Origin: Candidatus Dadabacteria bacterium
GTDB taxonomy: Bacteria; Desulfobacterota_D; UBA1144; Nemesobacterales; UBA2774
Length of the DNA stretch: 23,157 nt
NCBI GenBank assembly: GCA_004356555.1
Contig: SMWY01000041.1
Location: forward strand, 1-23,157
Reading direction: 5' to 3'
In this document: positions 1 through 6,814 of the stretch, in pieces
Layout: every line of letters begins with the position of its first letter
Position numbering within the stretch: the stretch's first letter is position 1
Program-made: the position numbers and the translations under genes
The notes under the pieces: generated by a model
What the model saw: only the letters and a program-made list of their open reading frames with translations
Database searches by the model: none
Told to the model about the DNA's origin: nothing

Positions 1-1007
1 CCCGCTCTTCCAGTACGCCCAATCCTGTGCACATATGATTCAGCGTCTTGCGGAAGGGCAAAATTAATGACATGCGTCAGGTTATGAATGTCTATTCCTC
101 TTGCCGCCACATCTGTTGCCACTAGTATATTGATCAAATGCTTTTTAAACTTGTTTAGTATTTTTTCTCTCTGAGGCTGAGAGATATCTCCATGCAGAGC
201 ATCCGCATCGTATCCGCGTTCAATTAAGTGATTGGAAATCATATCAACATCCTTCTTTGTCCTGCAAAAAACAAGACCGAAAAAGTCCTCTTCAATGTCA
301 ATAATCCTGCACAGCGCCTCAAACTTATCTGAGGCTGAAACCTCAAAATAAATCTGATCTGTCTGGGGTACCGTAAGCTGATCTTTTGTAACCTTAAATT
401 CATCAAACTCCCTCATATGCTCACTGGCAATCTGCATAATCTCTTTTGGCATTGTTGCTGAAAAGAGCATTGTCCTTTTATTGGTAGAGGTATGACTCAT
501 TATCTTTTTAACGTCTTCGAGAAAACCCATGTTCAGCATCTCATCAGCCTCATCTAAAACAAGATGAGATATCTCTCCCAGCTTCAAAGTTCCTCGACTA
601 ATATGGTCGAGTACTCTCCCTGGGGTGCCAATTACTATATCTACGCCTTTTTTTAGTGATCTCAGCTGAAGAGAAATAGACTGACCGCCGTATATAGGAA
701 TTATAGTTAATTTTTTCTTTCCCTTTAGTGAATGGATCTCCTCAGCTACCTGTATAGCCAGCTCTCTAGTAGGTGTTAGCACCAGGGCTTGTACGGCGTG
801 GGCATGTTCATCTAAAAGTTCAACAAAAGGAAGTCCGAAAGCAGCTGTTTTGCCCGTACCGGTTTGGGCCTGAGCTACTATATCTTTATCACCATTTAGT
901 ATTGCGGGAATTGTGACTTCCTGAACAGGGGAGGGAACTTCAAAACCCTTTTTCCGAAGGACTTTTAGCGTCCCTTCGGATAAACCTAATTCTTCAAAAG
1001 ATAGCAT
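1..1007 (-). CDS. deaD: DEAD-box ATP-dependent RNA helicase, 3' end cut by window edge
   Basis: About 335 codons are present, from the ATG at 1007 down to base 1, so the C-terminus lies outside. Reading the minus strand shows the full helicase core in order: Q-motif region (PSPVQ), motif I AQTGTGKT, Ia PTREL, Ib TPGR, motif II DEAD, motif III SAT, motif V ATDVAARGID and motif VI HRIGRTGR just before the edge. These motifs define an ATP-dependent RNA unwinding enzyme acting in cytoplasmic ribosome assembly, mRNA decay or cold adaptation. Whether a DeaD/CshA-type RNA-binding C-terminal domain follows cannot be seen, so the symbol is tentative. It is divergent from the Fur-family operon, with about 280-360 bp of shared upstream DNA depending on the true regulator start. 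A GGGAG lies 11 bases upstream of the ATG, a loose Shine-Dalgarno. Confidence 0.93.
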   Translation of the reverse strand, partial: MLSFEELGLSEGTLKVLRKKGFEVPSPVQEVTIPAILNGDKDIVAQAQTGTGKTAAFGLPFVELLDEHAHAVQALVLTPTRELAIQVAEEIHSLKGKKKLTIIPIYGGQSISLQLRSLKKGVDIVIGTPGRVLDHISRGTLKLGEISHLVLDEADEMLNMGFLEDVKKIMSHTSTNKRTMLFSATMPKEIMQIASEHMREFDEFKVTKDQLTVPQTDQIYFEVSASDKFEALCRIIDIEEDFFGLVFCRTKKDVDMISNHLIERGYDADALHGDISQPQREKILNKFKKHLINILVATDVAARGIDIHNLTHVINFALPQDAESYVHRIGRTGRA

Positions 1008-1286
1008 GTATTATATTACTCCCACCATACACCGCCATTATGGAGCATATGATTCTATTAGAAATTTCAATTTACCGGAATTGTCATTAGTTATTAGTAA
1101 AGGTTTCTTCGGCAACGACAGTAAGTTGTTTAATTTAGGAAATGCCTTCCTCATTAACAATCTATCTGCAACAATGTACTTCAGATATATATACAGCCAA
1201 TTTCCTGATTACAACATTATACCAGATAAGCAAATAAGCAAGAATATTGTTGCAAAATACTGAGATGAAAAACACGAATATAGTAT

Positions 1287-1315
1287 TTGACAGATATAAC
1301 TCTGCAATATACAAT
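1287..1315 (+). promoter_or_regulatory. Near-consensus sigma-70 promoter of the Fur-cbiMQO operon
   Basis: TTGACA at 1287-1292 is followed by a 17-base spacer and TACAAT at 1310-1315, an almost perfect housekeeping promoter. It is the only such match I found in an upstream region here. The TTG of the -35 box is also the first codon of the longest possible reading frame for the regulator, so translation should begin further downstream. Confidence 0.75.
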
Positions 1316-1333
1316 TGAGAAACTTTCTCAATT
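1313..1333. promoter_or_regulatory. Perfect inverted-repeat operator over the -10/+1 of the Fur-cbiMQO promoter
   Basis: Two perfect 10-base arms, AATTGAGAAA at 1313-1322 and TTTCTCAATT at 1324-1333, flank a single central C at 1323. The site covers the end of the -10 box and the expected transcription start, where a repressor would block RNA polymerase. Its size and one-base centre fit the 19-21 bp operators of Fur-family dimers, and the adjacent gene encodes such a protein. Autoregulation is inferred. The sequence does not resemble the classical iron Fur box. Confidence 0.65.
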
Positions 1334-1347
1334 AGGGCAAGGCCCTA
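1333..1347 (+). other. Small hairpin in the leader of the Fur-family gene
   Basis: TAGGGC at 1333-1338 and GCCCTA at 1342-1347 can pair with an AAG loop. The hairpin lies just after the operator and about 18 bases before the likely start codon. It may stabilise the leader; no function can be assigned. Confidence 0.35.
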
Positions 1348-1364
1348 TTATTAGAACAAAGGTG

Positions 1365-1805
1365 ATGGGTAAATTGCTTTCAGTAGAAATTTCAAAGGAA
1401 ATTAAGAGTATATTTCACGATAGGGGATTCAAGTGTACCCCCCAAAGACTAGCGGTATTAAAAGTCCTTCAGGATACACGTGCATACCTATCAATAAATA
1501 CGATCCATGTGAAAGTAAAGGGATTTCTTCCCGATACCGGGCTTGCAACGGTTTACAGGTCGCTAGAAACACTAGTTGAACTTAATTTAGTCGTAAAGGT
1601 ACATTTGGAAGACGGCTGTCATAGCTATGCAATAGCACCTGAAGGACATCGCCACCCTATAGTTTGCACAGACTGCAATAGAGTCATCGAATATACAGAT
1701 TGCCCGATGGAAGATCTATCAAAAAAACTTTCTAAAGACACTGGGATATTAATTCAGAATCATTTTCTACAATTATTTGGGAAATGTAAGGAATGCCAGA
1801 CGTGA
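1365..1805 (+). CDS. Fur-family metal-dependent transcriptional repressor
   Basis: A 146-residue Fur-family protein if started at ATG 1365. The N-terminal winged helix is marked by CTPQRLAVLKVL and a recognition-helix-like TVYRSLETL. The C-terminal dimerisation half has GHRHPIVCTDC and a final CKEC, two CxxC pairs that normally hold structural zinc, plus an extra Cys before the HxH that could be a regulatory ligand as in Zur. The frame is open back to TTG 1287, but that codon lies inside the -35 box, so I reject it. TTG 1374 is an alternative with better spacing from AAAGGTGAT. The gene lies 23 bp upstream of cbiM in the same direction, so it probably senses the metal carried by that transporter (Ni, Co or Zn). 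Which metal it is cannot be decided here. Confidence 0.9.
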   Translation: MGKLLSVEISKEIKSIFHDRGFKCTPQRLAVLKVLQDTRAYLSINTIHVKVKGFLPDTGLATVYRSLETLVELNLVVKVHLEDGCHSYAIAPEGHRHPIVCTDCNRVIEYTDCPMEDLSKKLSKDTGILIQNHFLQLFGKCKECQT

Positions 1806-1828
1806 ACATAAAAGGGGTGCAATAAGAG

Positions 1829-2542
1829 ATGTCTCATTTACATATACCAGACGGTGTGCTGCCGGGGTGGCTTGTTATGGCCGGTTGGATAGTAATAGCT
1901 TTAATCCTAGCATTTTCAATCTATAGGATTAAGAATACTAAGCTCAATAGGAAAATCCCACTAATCGGCATTATTTCAGCGCTCATGATAGTGTGCATGA
2001 CAATCCCGATCATTCCGATTGCATATCATATCAACCTCAGCGTAGTAGCCGGAATAATATTGGGACCTGCTGTGGCGTTTATTTCAATATTTATCGTCGA
2101 TCTGATTATAGCGATGTTCGGACACGGGGGTATCACTGTAGTGGGTCTGAATACAGTAGTCATTGGCACAGAAGCATTTATAGGTTTCTATCTGTTTCAA
2201 CTTTTCATGGCTCTAATAGGAAGAGATTCAATAATGTGGTCTTCCGGCCTAGCCGCTGTTATAAGTTTAATTCTTAGTACGTCAATATTAATAGGTGTTG
2301 TATATGTATCTCAAATTAACCCTGAAATTGTTATAGGAATTGAAGAAGAGCATCCGACGGAAGCAGCAAATGTAGGGAATGTTCCAAATGAACTTGTAAA
2401 AGGAATAAATATAAAAAGTTTCGCAAAAACGATATTAATTCTCTTAGGGATAGGATGGATATTGGAAGGGATAATTACTGCTTTTGTCATAAAATATGTA
2501 TCACGTGTGAGACCGGATTTGATTTTGCCCGAAAGGGCTTAG
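1829..2542 (+). CDS. cbiM: ECF transporter substrate-binding membrane subunit CbiM/NikM-like
   Basis: A 237-residue integral membrane protein with about seven hydrophobic segments, opening MSHLHIPDGVLPGW. CbiM/NikM proteins begin with a Met-His-Ile-x-Asp-Gly type N-terminus whose amino group and second-position His bind the metal. This copy has three extra residues, and removal of Met1 would expose Ser-His. His67 lies in the segment where the family keeps another conserved His. FGHGGITVVGLNT is a family hallmark. It should capture Ni2+ or Co2+ and hand it through the CbiQ/CbiO engine. No CbiN, NikN or CbiK/L accessory gene is present in the operon. The ATG follows a modest AAAAGGGG-like ribosome site. 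A charged loop with IEEEHPTEA precedes the last membrane span. The metal substrate is inferred from the family. Confidence 0.9.
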   Translation: MSHLHIPDGVLPGWLVMAGWIVIALILAFSIYRIKNTKLNRKIPLIGIISALMIVCMTIPIIPIAYHINLSVVAGIILGPAVAFISIFIVDLIIAMFGHGGITVVGLNTVVIGTEAFIGFYLFQLFMALIGRDSIMWSSGLAAVISLILSTSILIGVVYVSQINPEIVIGIEEEHPTEAANVGNVPNELVKGINIKSFAKTILILLGIGWILEGIITAFVIKYVSRVRPDLILPERA

Positions 2543-2552
2543 GGGCAAATTT

Positions 2553-3353
2553 ATGGATGTTGCCATAATAGACTATTACGCAAACCATGGAAAAAGCTTT
2601 CTGCACAAAGCGAAAGCTTTTTGGAAAATAATATTCACCGCAATGATTATAGCGTCGATTATTATTACAAACGATTTTTATCTATTGCTTGGCATTTATA
2701 TTGCCTTAGTAACAATAGCCGTATGGACTAAGCTGCCGGTTACTAAAATCCTAACAATTGCAGCGTATCCCGCGATATTCGCGCTCATATTCGCTCTTGC
2801 GAGCTGGAACGGAAGTTGGTTAAGAGCAGGAGTAATAATGTTAAAGGCGTTATCCGCGGCACTTACAATGGTCATTTTAATCGTTACTACTCCATATCCC
2901 GATATCTTCAATGTCATAAGACCGATAGTACCAAAAATAATTTCGGAGGGACTCTTTGTCACCTACAGATCCGTTTTTATCTTGCTTGAACTAACCGATG
3001 ATCTGATTAAAGGCTTAAAAGTAAGGGGCGGGATTACACGCCGCAAATATATAAATAATGTTAAAAACTTTTCCTCTGGAATCGGACTTCTTCTAGTAAG
3101 GGGGTTTGATTTCTCAGAAAAATTCTATGGAGTAATGAACGTTAGAGGTTATGGAGGAAAAATCTCAAGCGATAACACTAAAACCAGTATTAGTCGAAAT
3201 GATGTAATTGCACTTATAATCGGCATCTTAATTTTTGCAGTTTCACTCGGAGCTGTCATTGAAAAAAGCCTTCTCGAATTCAGCGTTTACATTCTCGTAT
3301 TCTCGGCAGTAGCACTGGTTATCTCCTCCATATATGTGCTATTTGATACTTGA
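2553..3353 (+). CDS. cbiQ: ECF transporter transmembrane coupling subunit CbiQ (EcfT)
   Basis: A 266-residue inner-membrane protein with five or more hydrophobic spans. The cytoplasmic coupling region carries two x-Arg-Gly motifs, LKVRGGIT and MNVRGYGGK. In EcfT/CbiQ proteins such motifs dock into the ATPase grooves, so this is the T component linking CbiM to the CbiO ATPase. It starts 10 bp after cbiM with AGGGG upstream of ATG, and cbiO follows 9 bp after its stop, consistent with one mRNA and a fixed M-Q-O order. The length is normal for the family. I see no damage. Confidence 0.9.
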   Translation: MDVAIIDYYANHGKSFLHKAKAFWKIIFTAMIIASIIITNDFYLLLGIYIALVTIAVWTKLPVTKILTIAAYPAIFALIFALASWNGSWLRAGVIMLKALSAALTMVILIVTTPYPDIFNVIRPIVPKIISEGLFVTYRSVFILLELTDDLIKGLKVRGGITRRKYINNVKNFSSGIGLLLVRGFDFSEKFYGVMNVRGYGGKISSDNTKTSISRNDVIALIIGILIFAVSLGAVIEKSLLEFSVYILVFSAVALVISSIYVLFDT

Positions 3354-3362
3354 GGTGGCAGT

Positions 3363-4220
3363 TTGGAAGAATTGGTAAAAGTTAGCAATGTAAAGTTTAA
3401 ATATCCCGACGGCACGTCATTAATCTTTAATGGGCAGGAATTTACCGTCAAAAAGGGAGAGAGGGTAGTAATTCTCGGCCCTAACGGAAGCGGAAAATCC
3501 ACTCTGCTTTCACTTCTCTTGGGCTTATTAAAAAGGTCGGAAGGAAATATTGAAGTCCTTGGAATCGACCCGGCCAAAGACTACGAGAAAGTCAGAGAGC
3601 GGATAGGGGTATTACTACAAAATGTTGATCTTCAGATTATAGCCCCAAGGGTTTGGGATGATGTATCTTTTTCTCCTAGAAACTATGGCTATAAAAAAGA
3701 AGAAATAGACGAGCTGGTTGATGATGTACTTGCAAAGCTAGAGATAGAACATTTAAAAGACAAAGTCCCTCACTACATGAGCGGAGGAGAGAAAACCAAA
3801 GTAGGGATCGCGGGCGCTCTAGTTACCAAACCCGAGCTATTAATCCTGGATGAGCCCTTTGAGCATATTGACCCCACATGCAGGAGAGAGCTCATAAATC
3901 TGCTAAACAATGTAAATAAGGAAAACGGTACGGCGATAATACTCTCAACTCACAACATGAACACAGTGCCACTTATAGCAGACACCGTGTATCTAATCGC
4001 CGAGGGAGGGGAAATCGTCGGCAAAGGAACCCCTAAGGAAATATTTTCACAAATAGAAAAGCTCTCGCAATGCCATATTGAACCTCCTATTTTAGGATCT
4101 CTATTTTCGGAGCTGAAAAAACAAGGCATTGATCTTGATATTTCACTCACAGTGGATGAAGCGGCTTGCACAATAGCAAATGAGATTTTATCATTGAAAA
4201 ATAAGTCAGGTGCGGCGTGA
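3363..4220 (+). CDS. cbiO: ECF transporter ATP-binding subunit CbiO
   Basis: A 285-residue ABC ATPase with Walker A GPNGSGKST (39-47), Q-loop Gln85, signature MSGGEK (138-143), Walker B LLILDEP (158-164) and switch His196 in STHN. The order and the RVWDDVSFSPRNYG segment after the Q-loop match CbiO/EcfA ATPases, which power metal uptake with CbiM and CbiQ at the inner membrane. The start is TTG 3363, preceded by the strong site GAGGTGG at suitable spacing. It is the last gene of the Fur-cbiMQO operon and converges on the Trm112-like gene. After its TGA the frame stays open for about 38 more codons without a usual start codon. I treat that as chance. Confidence 0.92.
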   Translation: MEELVKVSNVKFKYPDGTSLIFNGQEFTVKKGERVVILGPNGSGKSTLLSLLLGLLKRSEGNIEVLGIDPAKDYEKVRERIGVLLQNVDLQIIAPRVWDDVSFSPRNYGYKKEEIDELVDDVLAKLEIEHLKDKVPHYMSGGEKTKVGIAGALVTKPELLILDEPFEHIDPTCRRELINLLNNVNKENGTAIILSTHNMNTVPLIADTVYLIAEGGEIVGKGTPKEIFSQIEKLSQCHIEPPILGSLFSELKKQGIDLDISLTVDEAACTIANEILSLKNKSGAA

Positions 4221-4311
4221 AAAGGAAAAGAGAGATTAATCAGCATTGAGTTTAAAGAAGAAGAAAACACAGTAATTTCAGTTTTGGTAAGAGCACCTGA
4301 GAAACTGCAAA

Positions 4312-4572
4312 CTACAAAACACCTTCTAACGCAATAGACTCATCTATAAGTAAAATCGGTATTTCATCCCTGATCGGATAAAGATACTTTCGATCATCTT
4401 TTTGGATAAGACCGCCGTCTATTTTCTCCGTCACTTTTTGTTTAGACCTATTTAGCAATTCTCCATTTTCAATCAAAGTATTTATCTTCTCAACAATATT
4501 ACTTTCCGCTATGACCAAATCCTGCTTGGTTTCAGGACACACAATAATATTCAATAATTCCTCATTAATCAT
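4312..4572 (-). CDS. Trm112-like protein (UPF0434/YcaR family)
   Basis: An 86-residue protein with the family layout: an N-terminal LLNIIVCPETK segment with Cys-Pro at residues 12-13, a variable middle, and a C-terminal LYPIRDEIPILLIDES block, which is the signature of bacterial Trm112/YcaR proteins. Trm112 proteins are small partners that stabilise methyltransferases. The bacterial members are poorly characterised, so the partner here is unknown. Only one Cys remains, so zinc binding as in the eukaryotic protein is unlikely. The middle (about 24-55) is longer than in the E. coli form. It converges with cbiO and is divergent from the lipoprotein gene at 4679. Confidence 0.82.
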   Translation of the reverse strand: MINEELLNIIVCPETKQDLVIAESNIVEKINTLIENGELLNRSKQKVTEKIDGGLIQKDDRKYLYPIRDEIPILLIDESIALEGVL

Positions 4573-4678
4573 TTATGTCTCCATATCTATTAATTTAGTA
4601 TAAGAAATTTTAATTGGATTACAGTATATGATAATTTAGAATACATAACGTAGATCAAATTCAAAAGGAGTAAAGAAA

Positions 4679-5524
4679 ATGAAAAGAAGAGTAATATTAC
4701 CTTTATTAAGTATTTTTATCCTTGTTGTCCTAGTAAGCCTTGGGTGCAAACAAGACAAAGGCGATGTTGTGGAAGAAACTGATTCTGCAACTGACTCTCA
4801 AAATAAAGAACCAAAAGTTACAATTGAAGTGGGAGAAAGATCCCCAGCGTTCCCGGGGGCTAAGGCTCGCTTTACATCTCTAGAAGACGGGGATGTGCTA
4901 GATGACAATAATGTCTCTGTAGTCGTAGAGGTTGAGAACTACGAGCTCGGCATACAGACCGATACCTCAAGAGCCAAAGAAATTGCCAACTCTGCAAAAG
5001 GGCAGCACGTACATATAATATTGGACAATGACCCTTACTTTGCGGATTATGAAGCGGGAGTTCCTTTTGATATAGGGGTCTTAGATGAAGGCCCTCATAC
5101 ACTTGTTGTTTTTCCCAGCCGCTCCTATCATGAAAGTGTTAAGTCTAAAGACTCCGTTGATATTGTGAACTTCTATGTTGGTAAAAAAGAAGGGGAGTTC
5201 ATGCTTGATGAATCGAAGCCAACTGTTATATATAGCAGGCCGAAAGGGAAATATGAGGGTAAGGACGCAGAAAAGATCATGCTCGATTTCTATATAATTA
5301 ATATGAAGCCTAGTGACGGATATCAGGTCAAATATACAATTCGCAAAAATGAACCGGATGCTGTAGAACATTCAATTACAATAAAAGAATGGAAACCTGC
5401 ATTCGTTACAGGACTAACTAGCGGCGAATATATAATAACTCTTCAGCTTTTGGATAAAGACGGGAACTTGGTAGAAGGACCTTTCAACAATACTCAACGG
5501 GCTGTTACCGTTGTAGCAAAATAA
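4679..5524 (+). CDS. Predicted lipoprotein with Ig-like HVHxxLDN / FPSRSxHES domain, function unknown
   Basis: A 281-residue exported protein. The first 23 residues are a basic start, a hydrophobic stretch and Cys23 in the context VSLGC, a somewhat unusual lipobox. An acidic low-complexity linker follows. The main domain holds GQHVHIILDNDPY, then LDEGPHTLVVFPSRSYHES, a pattern I associate with uncharacterised beta-sandwich proteins of environmental bacteria. A second beta-rich segment fills the C-terminus (about 180-281). The protein is probably anchored in the periplasm or outer membrane. The two His around LDN and the SYHES His could bind metal, but no catalytic role is established. The ATG is preceded by AGGAG nine bases upstream. 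It is transcribed alone and ends at a hairpin terminator. Confidence 0.8.
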   Translation: MKRRVILPLLSIFILVVLVSLGCKQDKGDVVEETDSATDSQNKEPKVTIEVGERSPAFPGAKARFTSLEDGDVLDDNNVSVVVEVENYELGIQTDTSRAKEIANSAKGQHVHIILDNDPYFADYEAGVPFDIGVLDEGPHTLVVFPSRSYHESVKSKDSVDIVNFYVGKKEGEFMLDESKPTVIYSRPKGKYEGKDAEKIMLDFYIINMKPSDGYQVKYTIRKNEPDAVEHSITIKEWKPAFVTGLTSGEYIITLQLLDKDGNLVEGPFNNTQRAVTVVAK

Positions 5525-5555
5525 AGTAATTGGATAAAAGGAGAGATTAAAGAAA

Positions 5556-5577
5556 GGGGGAGTATTATACCTCCCCC
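5556..5577. terminator. Bidirectional hairpin terminator
   Basis: GGGGGAG at 5556-5562 pairs with CTCCCCC at 5571-5577 across an 8-base loop. On the plus strand a TTTT-containing stretch follows for the lipoprotein gene, and on the minus strand TTTCTTT follows for the secreted-protein gene. It sits between the two converging stops. Confidence 0.75.
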
Positions 5578-5603
5578 CTTGCAGTTTTATTTAAATCAAA
5601 TTC

Positions 5604-6272
5604 TTAGTTAACGTAGAGAACCCAGGCTCCCTGTTCTCCAAGAATCTTACCTTCGAGGCTAACATTTTTTCTATCAGAAGTAGCTTCCAACTGCTTGATT
5701 GCGTCTTCCGTTCCATGTAGCGCGTATACTTGACCACTTTTGGTCCTAACTACATGAAGATGCTGGCCGTGTTCTCCACACGGTGATGTAGCAACTATAG
5801 GCTGAACCGTGCCGTCCTCATAGTTAGGAAGAAGGCAAACTATGGTCCCCTCGACTGTCTGTGAAGCTCCCTTGTCATCCAATGCTGATGCGGAAGCGAG
5901 TATATAGCCTCTGGTATGTCCTGCCAATTCTCCCGCAACTGTCTGTTTACCGCCCTTCATAGCTTTTGACTTAGATTTGGGAGCAACTACCGCTGCGGAT
6001 TTATCAGCTGTAACTATAACCATCGTACCTGTACACTCTTCAAACTCGGTCAAGCTTGTAAGCGTTCCGCCTTGATCGACCTGGATACAGGTTACAGTAG
6101 CTTCCATAACCTCTGCATCCTTCATATCCATCATCTCCTTCCCCTTATCCATAGCGCCCTGACCCTCTTGCATTGCGTCTGTAGCCTTGTCGACGCTATC
6201 AGCAAAAGATGGTGCAGAAAACATGACGAATGCTAAAGCAACAAATAAGAAAAGAATTGCTCCTTTCTTCAT
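5604..6272 (-). CDS. Secreted protein with two duplicated Cys-pair domains, function unknown
   Basis: The frame is open to 6326, but the ATG at 6272 has GGAGGT eight bases upstream and starts a clean signal peptide (MKKGAILFLF to SFADS), so I use it; 222 residues. After cleavage comes a Met- and charge-rich helical stretch (27-55), then two similar halves. Half one has TVTC (Cys62), Cys80 and ends GELAGHTRGYILA. Half two has TIVC (Cys146), Cys165 and ends GKILGEQGAWVLYV. The Cys spacing is 18 and 19, suggesting a tandem duplication of one small beta-fold, each with a disulfide or metal pair. SPCGEHGQHLH in half two is a further candidate metal site. A Lys-rich KSKSKAMKGGK loop lies in half one. 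I do not recognise the family. It converges with the lipoprotein gene and is divergent from rpmB. Confidence 0.78.
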   Translation of the reverse strand: MKKGAILFLFVALAFVMFSAPSFADSVDKATDAMQEGQGAMDKGKEMMDMKDAEVMEATVTCIQVDQGGTLTSLTEFEECTGTMVIVTADKSAAVVAPKSKSKAMKGGKQTVAGELAGHTRGYILASASALDDKGASQTVEGTIVCLLPNYEDGTVQPIVATSPCGEHGQHLHVVRTKSGQVYALHGTEDAIKQLEATSDRKNVSLEGKILGEQGAWVLYVN

Positions 6273-6485
6273 AATTACGTACCTCCGTAAAGTGTATTTA
6301 CTCAATTTTAAGATGTAACAGACCAAATTTTATTTACAACAATTATTTACTTTATTTATTTCCTCAGAAAAGACCTAAAAGATGAGCATTTTATTTCTCA
6401 ATCAAACACAATATACTTATACGCAATGTTTAGTGGTTCGGTTCTTTTTTTTAGATTCATATTTACAAATCTTTTTCTTGTGGAA

Positions 6486-6516
6486 TACTTAATATCCTGT
6501 TTTACGGTATTAAGTA
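6486..6516 (+). promoter_or_regulatory. Leader hairpin abutting the rpmB ribosome-binding site
   Basis: TACTTAATA at 6486-6494 and TATTAAGTA at 6508-6516 are perfect complements. CC and GG can extend the stem inward, leaving an 8-base loop. The right arm runs into the AGGAGG (6516-6521) of rpmB. The structure could modulate translation of L28 or be a DNA operator. No known element is recognised. Confidence 0.45.
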
Positions 6517-6526
6517 GGAGGTACTA

Positions 6527-6766
6527 ATGGCACAGAAATGTATGATAACAGGAAAAGCTCCACTGTTTGGAAACCATGTTTCGCATGCGAATAATAAAGT
6601 AAAACGCCGTCAGAATCCTAATTTGCAATGGAAAAGGATTTTTATACCTGAACTAAACCGCAGTGTAAGACTTCGCATTTCAACTCGGGCTTTAAGAACA
6701 ATTAATAAAAAGGGTCTTCTGGCACTCTTAAAAGATTATGGACTATCCCTAAAAGATGTAACATAG
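6527..6766 (+). CDS. rpmB: 50S ribosomal protein L28
   Basis: A 79-residue basic protein that matches L28 throughout: the opening CMITGKAPLFGNHVSHANNKVKRR and the RLRISTRALRTINKKG block are the family hallmarks. It is part of the large ribosomal subunit. It has only the single N-terminal Cys, so it is the zinc-free form rather than the CxxC type. Translation starts at ATG 6527 with a strong AGGAGG five bases upstream. The gene stands alone rather than with rpmG, and a DUF1232 gene follows 48 bp later. A hairpin touches its ribosome-binding site. Confidence 0.95.
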   Translation: MAQKCMITGKAPLFGNHVSHANNKVKRRQNPNLQWKRIFIPELNRSVRLRISTRALRTINKKGLLALLKDYGLSLKDVT

Positions 6767-6814
6767 CTTTCACTAATTAATTGCTTATAAGTTATTTCAG
6801 GCATTAAATGAAAT

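Noticed and set aside
1006..1263. An 85-codon plus-strand frame between the helicase and the Fur-family gene
   Set aside because: It starts within the helicase start codon, has no ribosome site and no recognisable domain, and occupies the promoter region of divergent genes.
4218..4336. In-frame extension of cbiO past its TGA (about 38 codons), suggesting read-through or a small gene
   Set aside because: It has no standard start codon, no known CbiO extension and no selenocysteine-like element, and it overlaps the Trm112-like gene.
6394..6402. TTTCTCAAT half of the Fur-operon palindrome upstream of rpmB
   Set aside because: The opposite arm is missing at the required spacing, and a nine-base AT-rich match can be chance.
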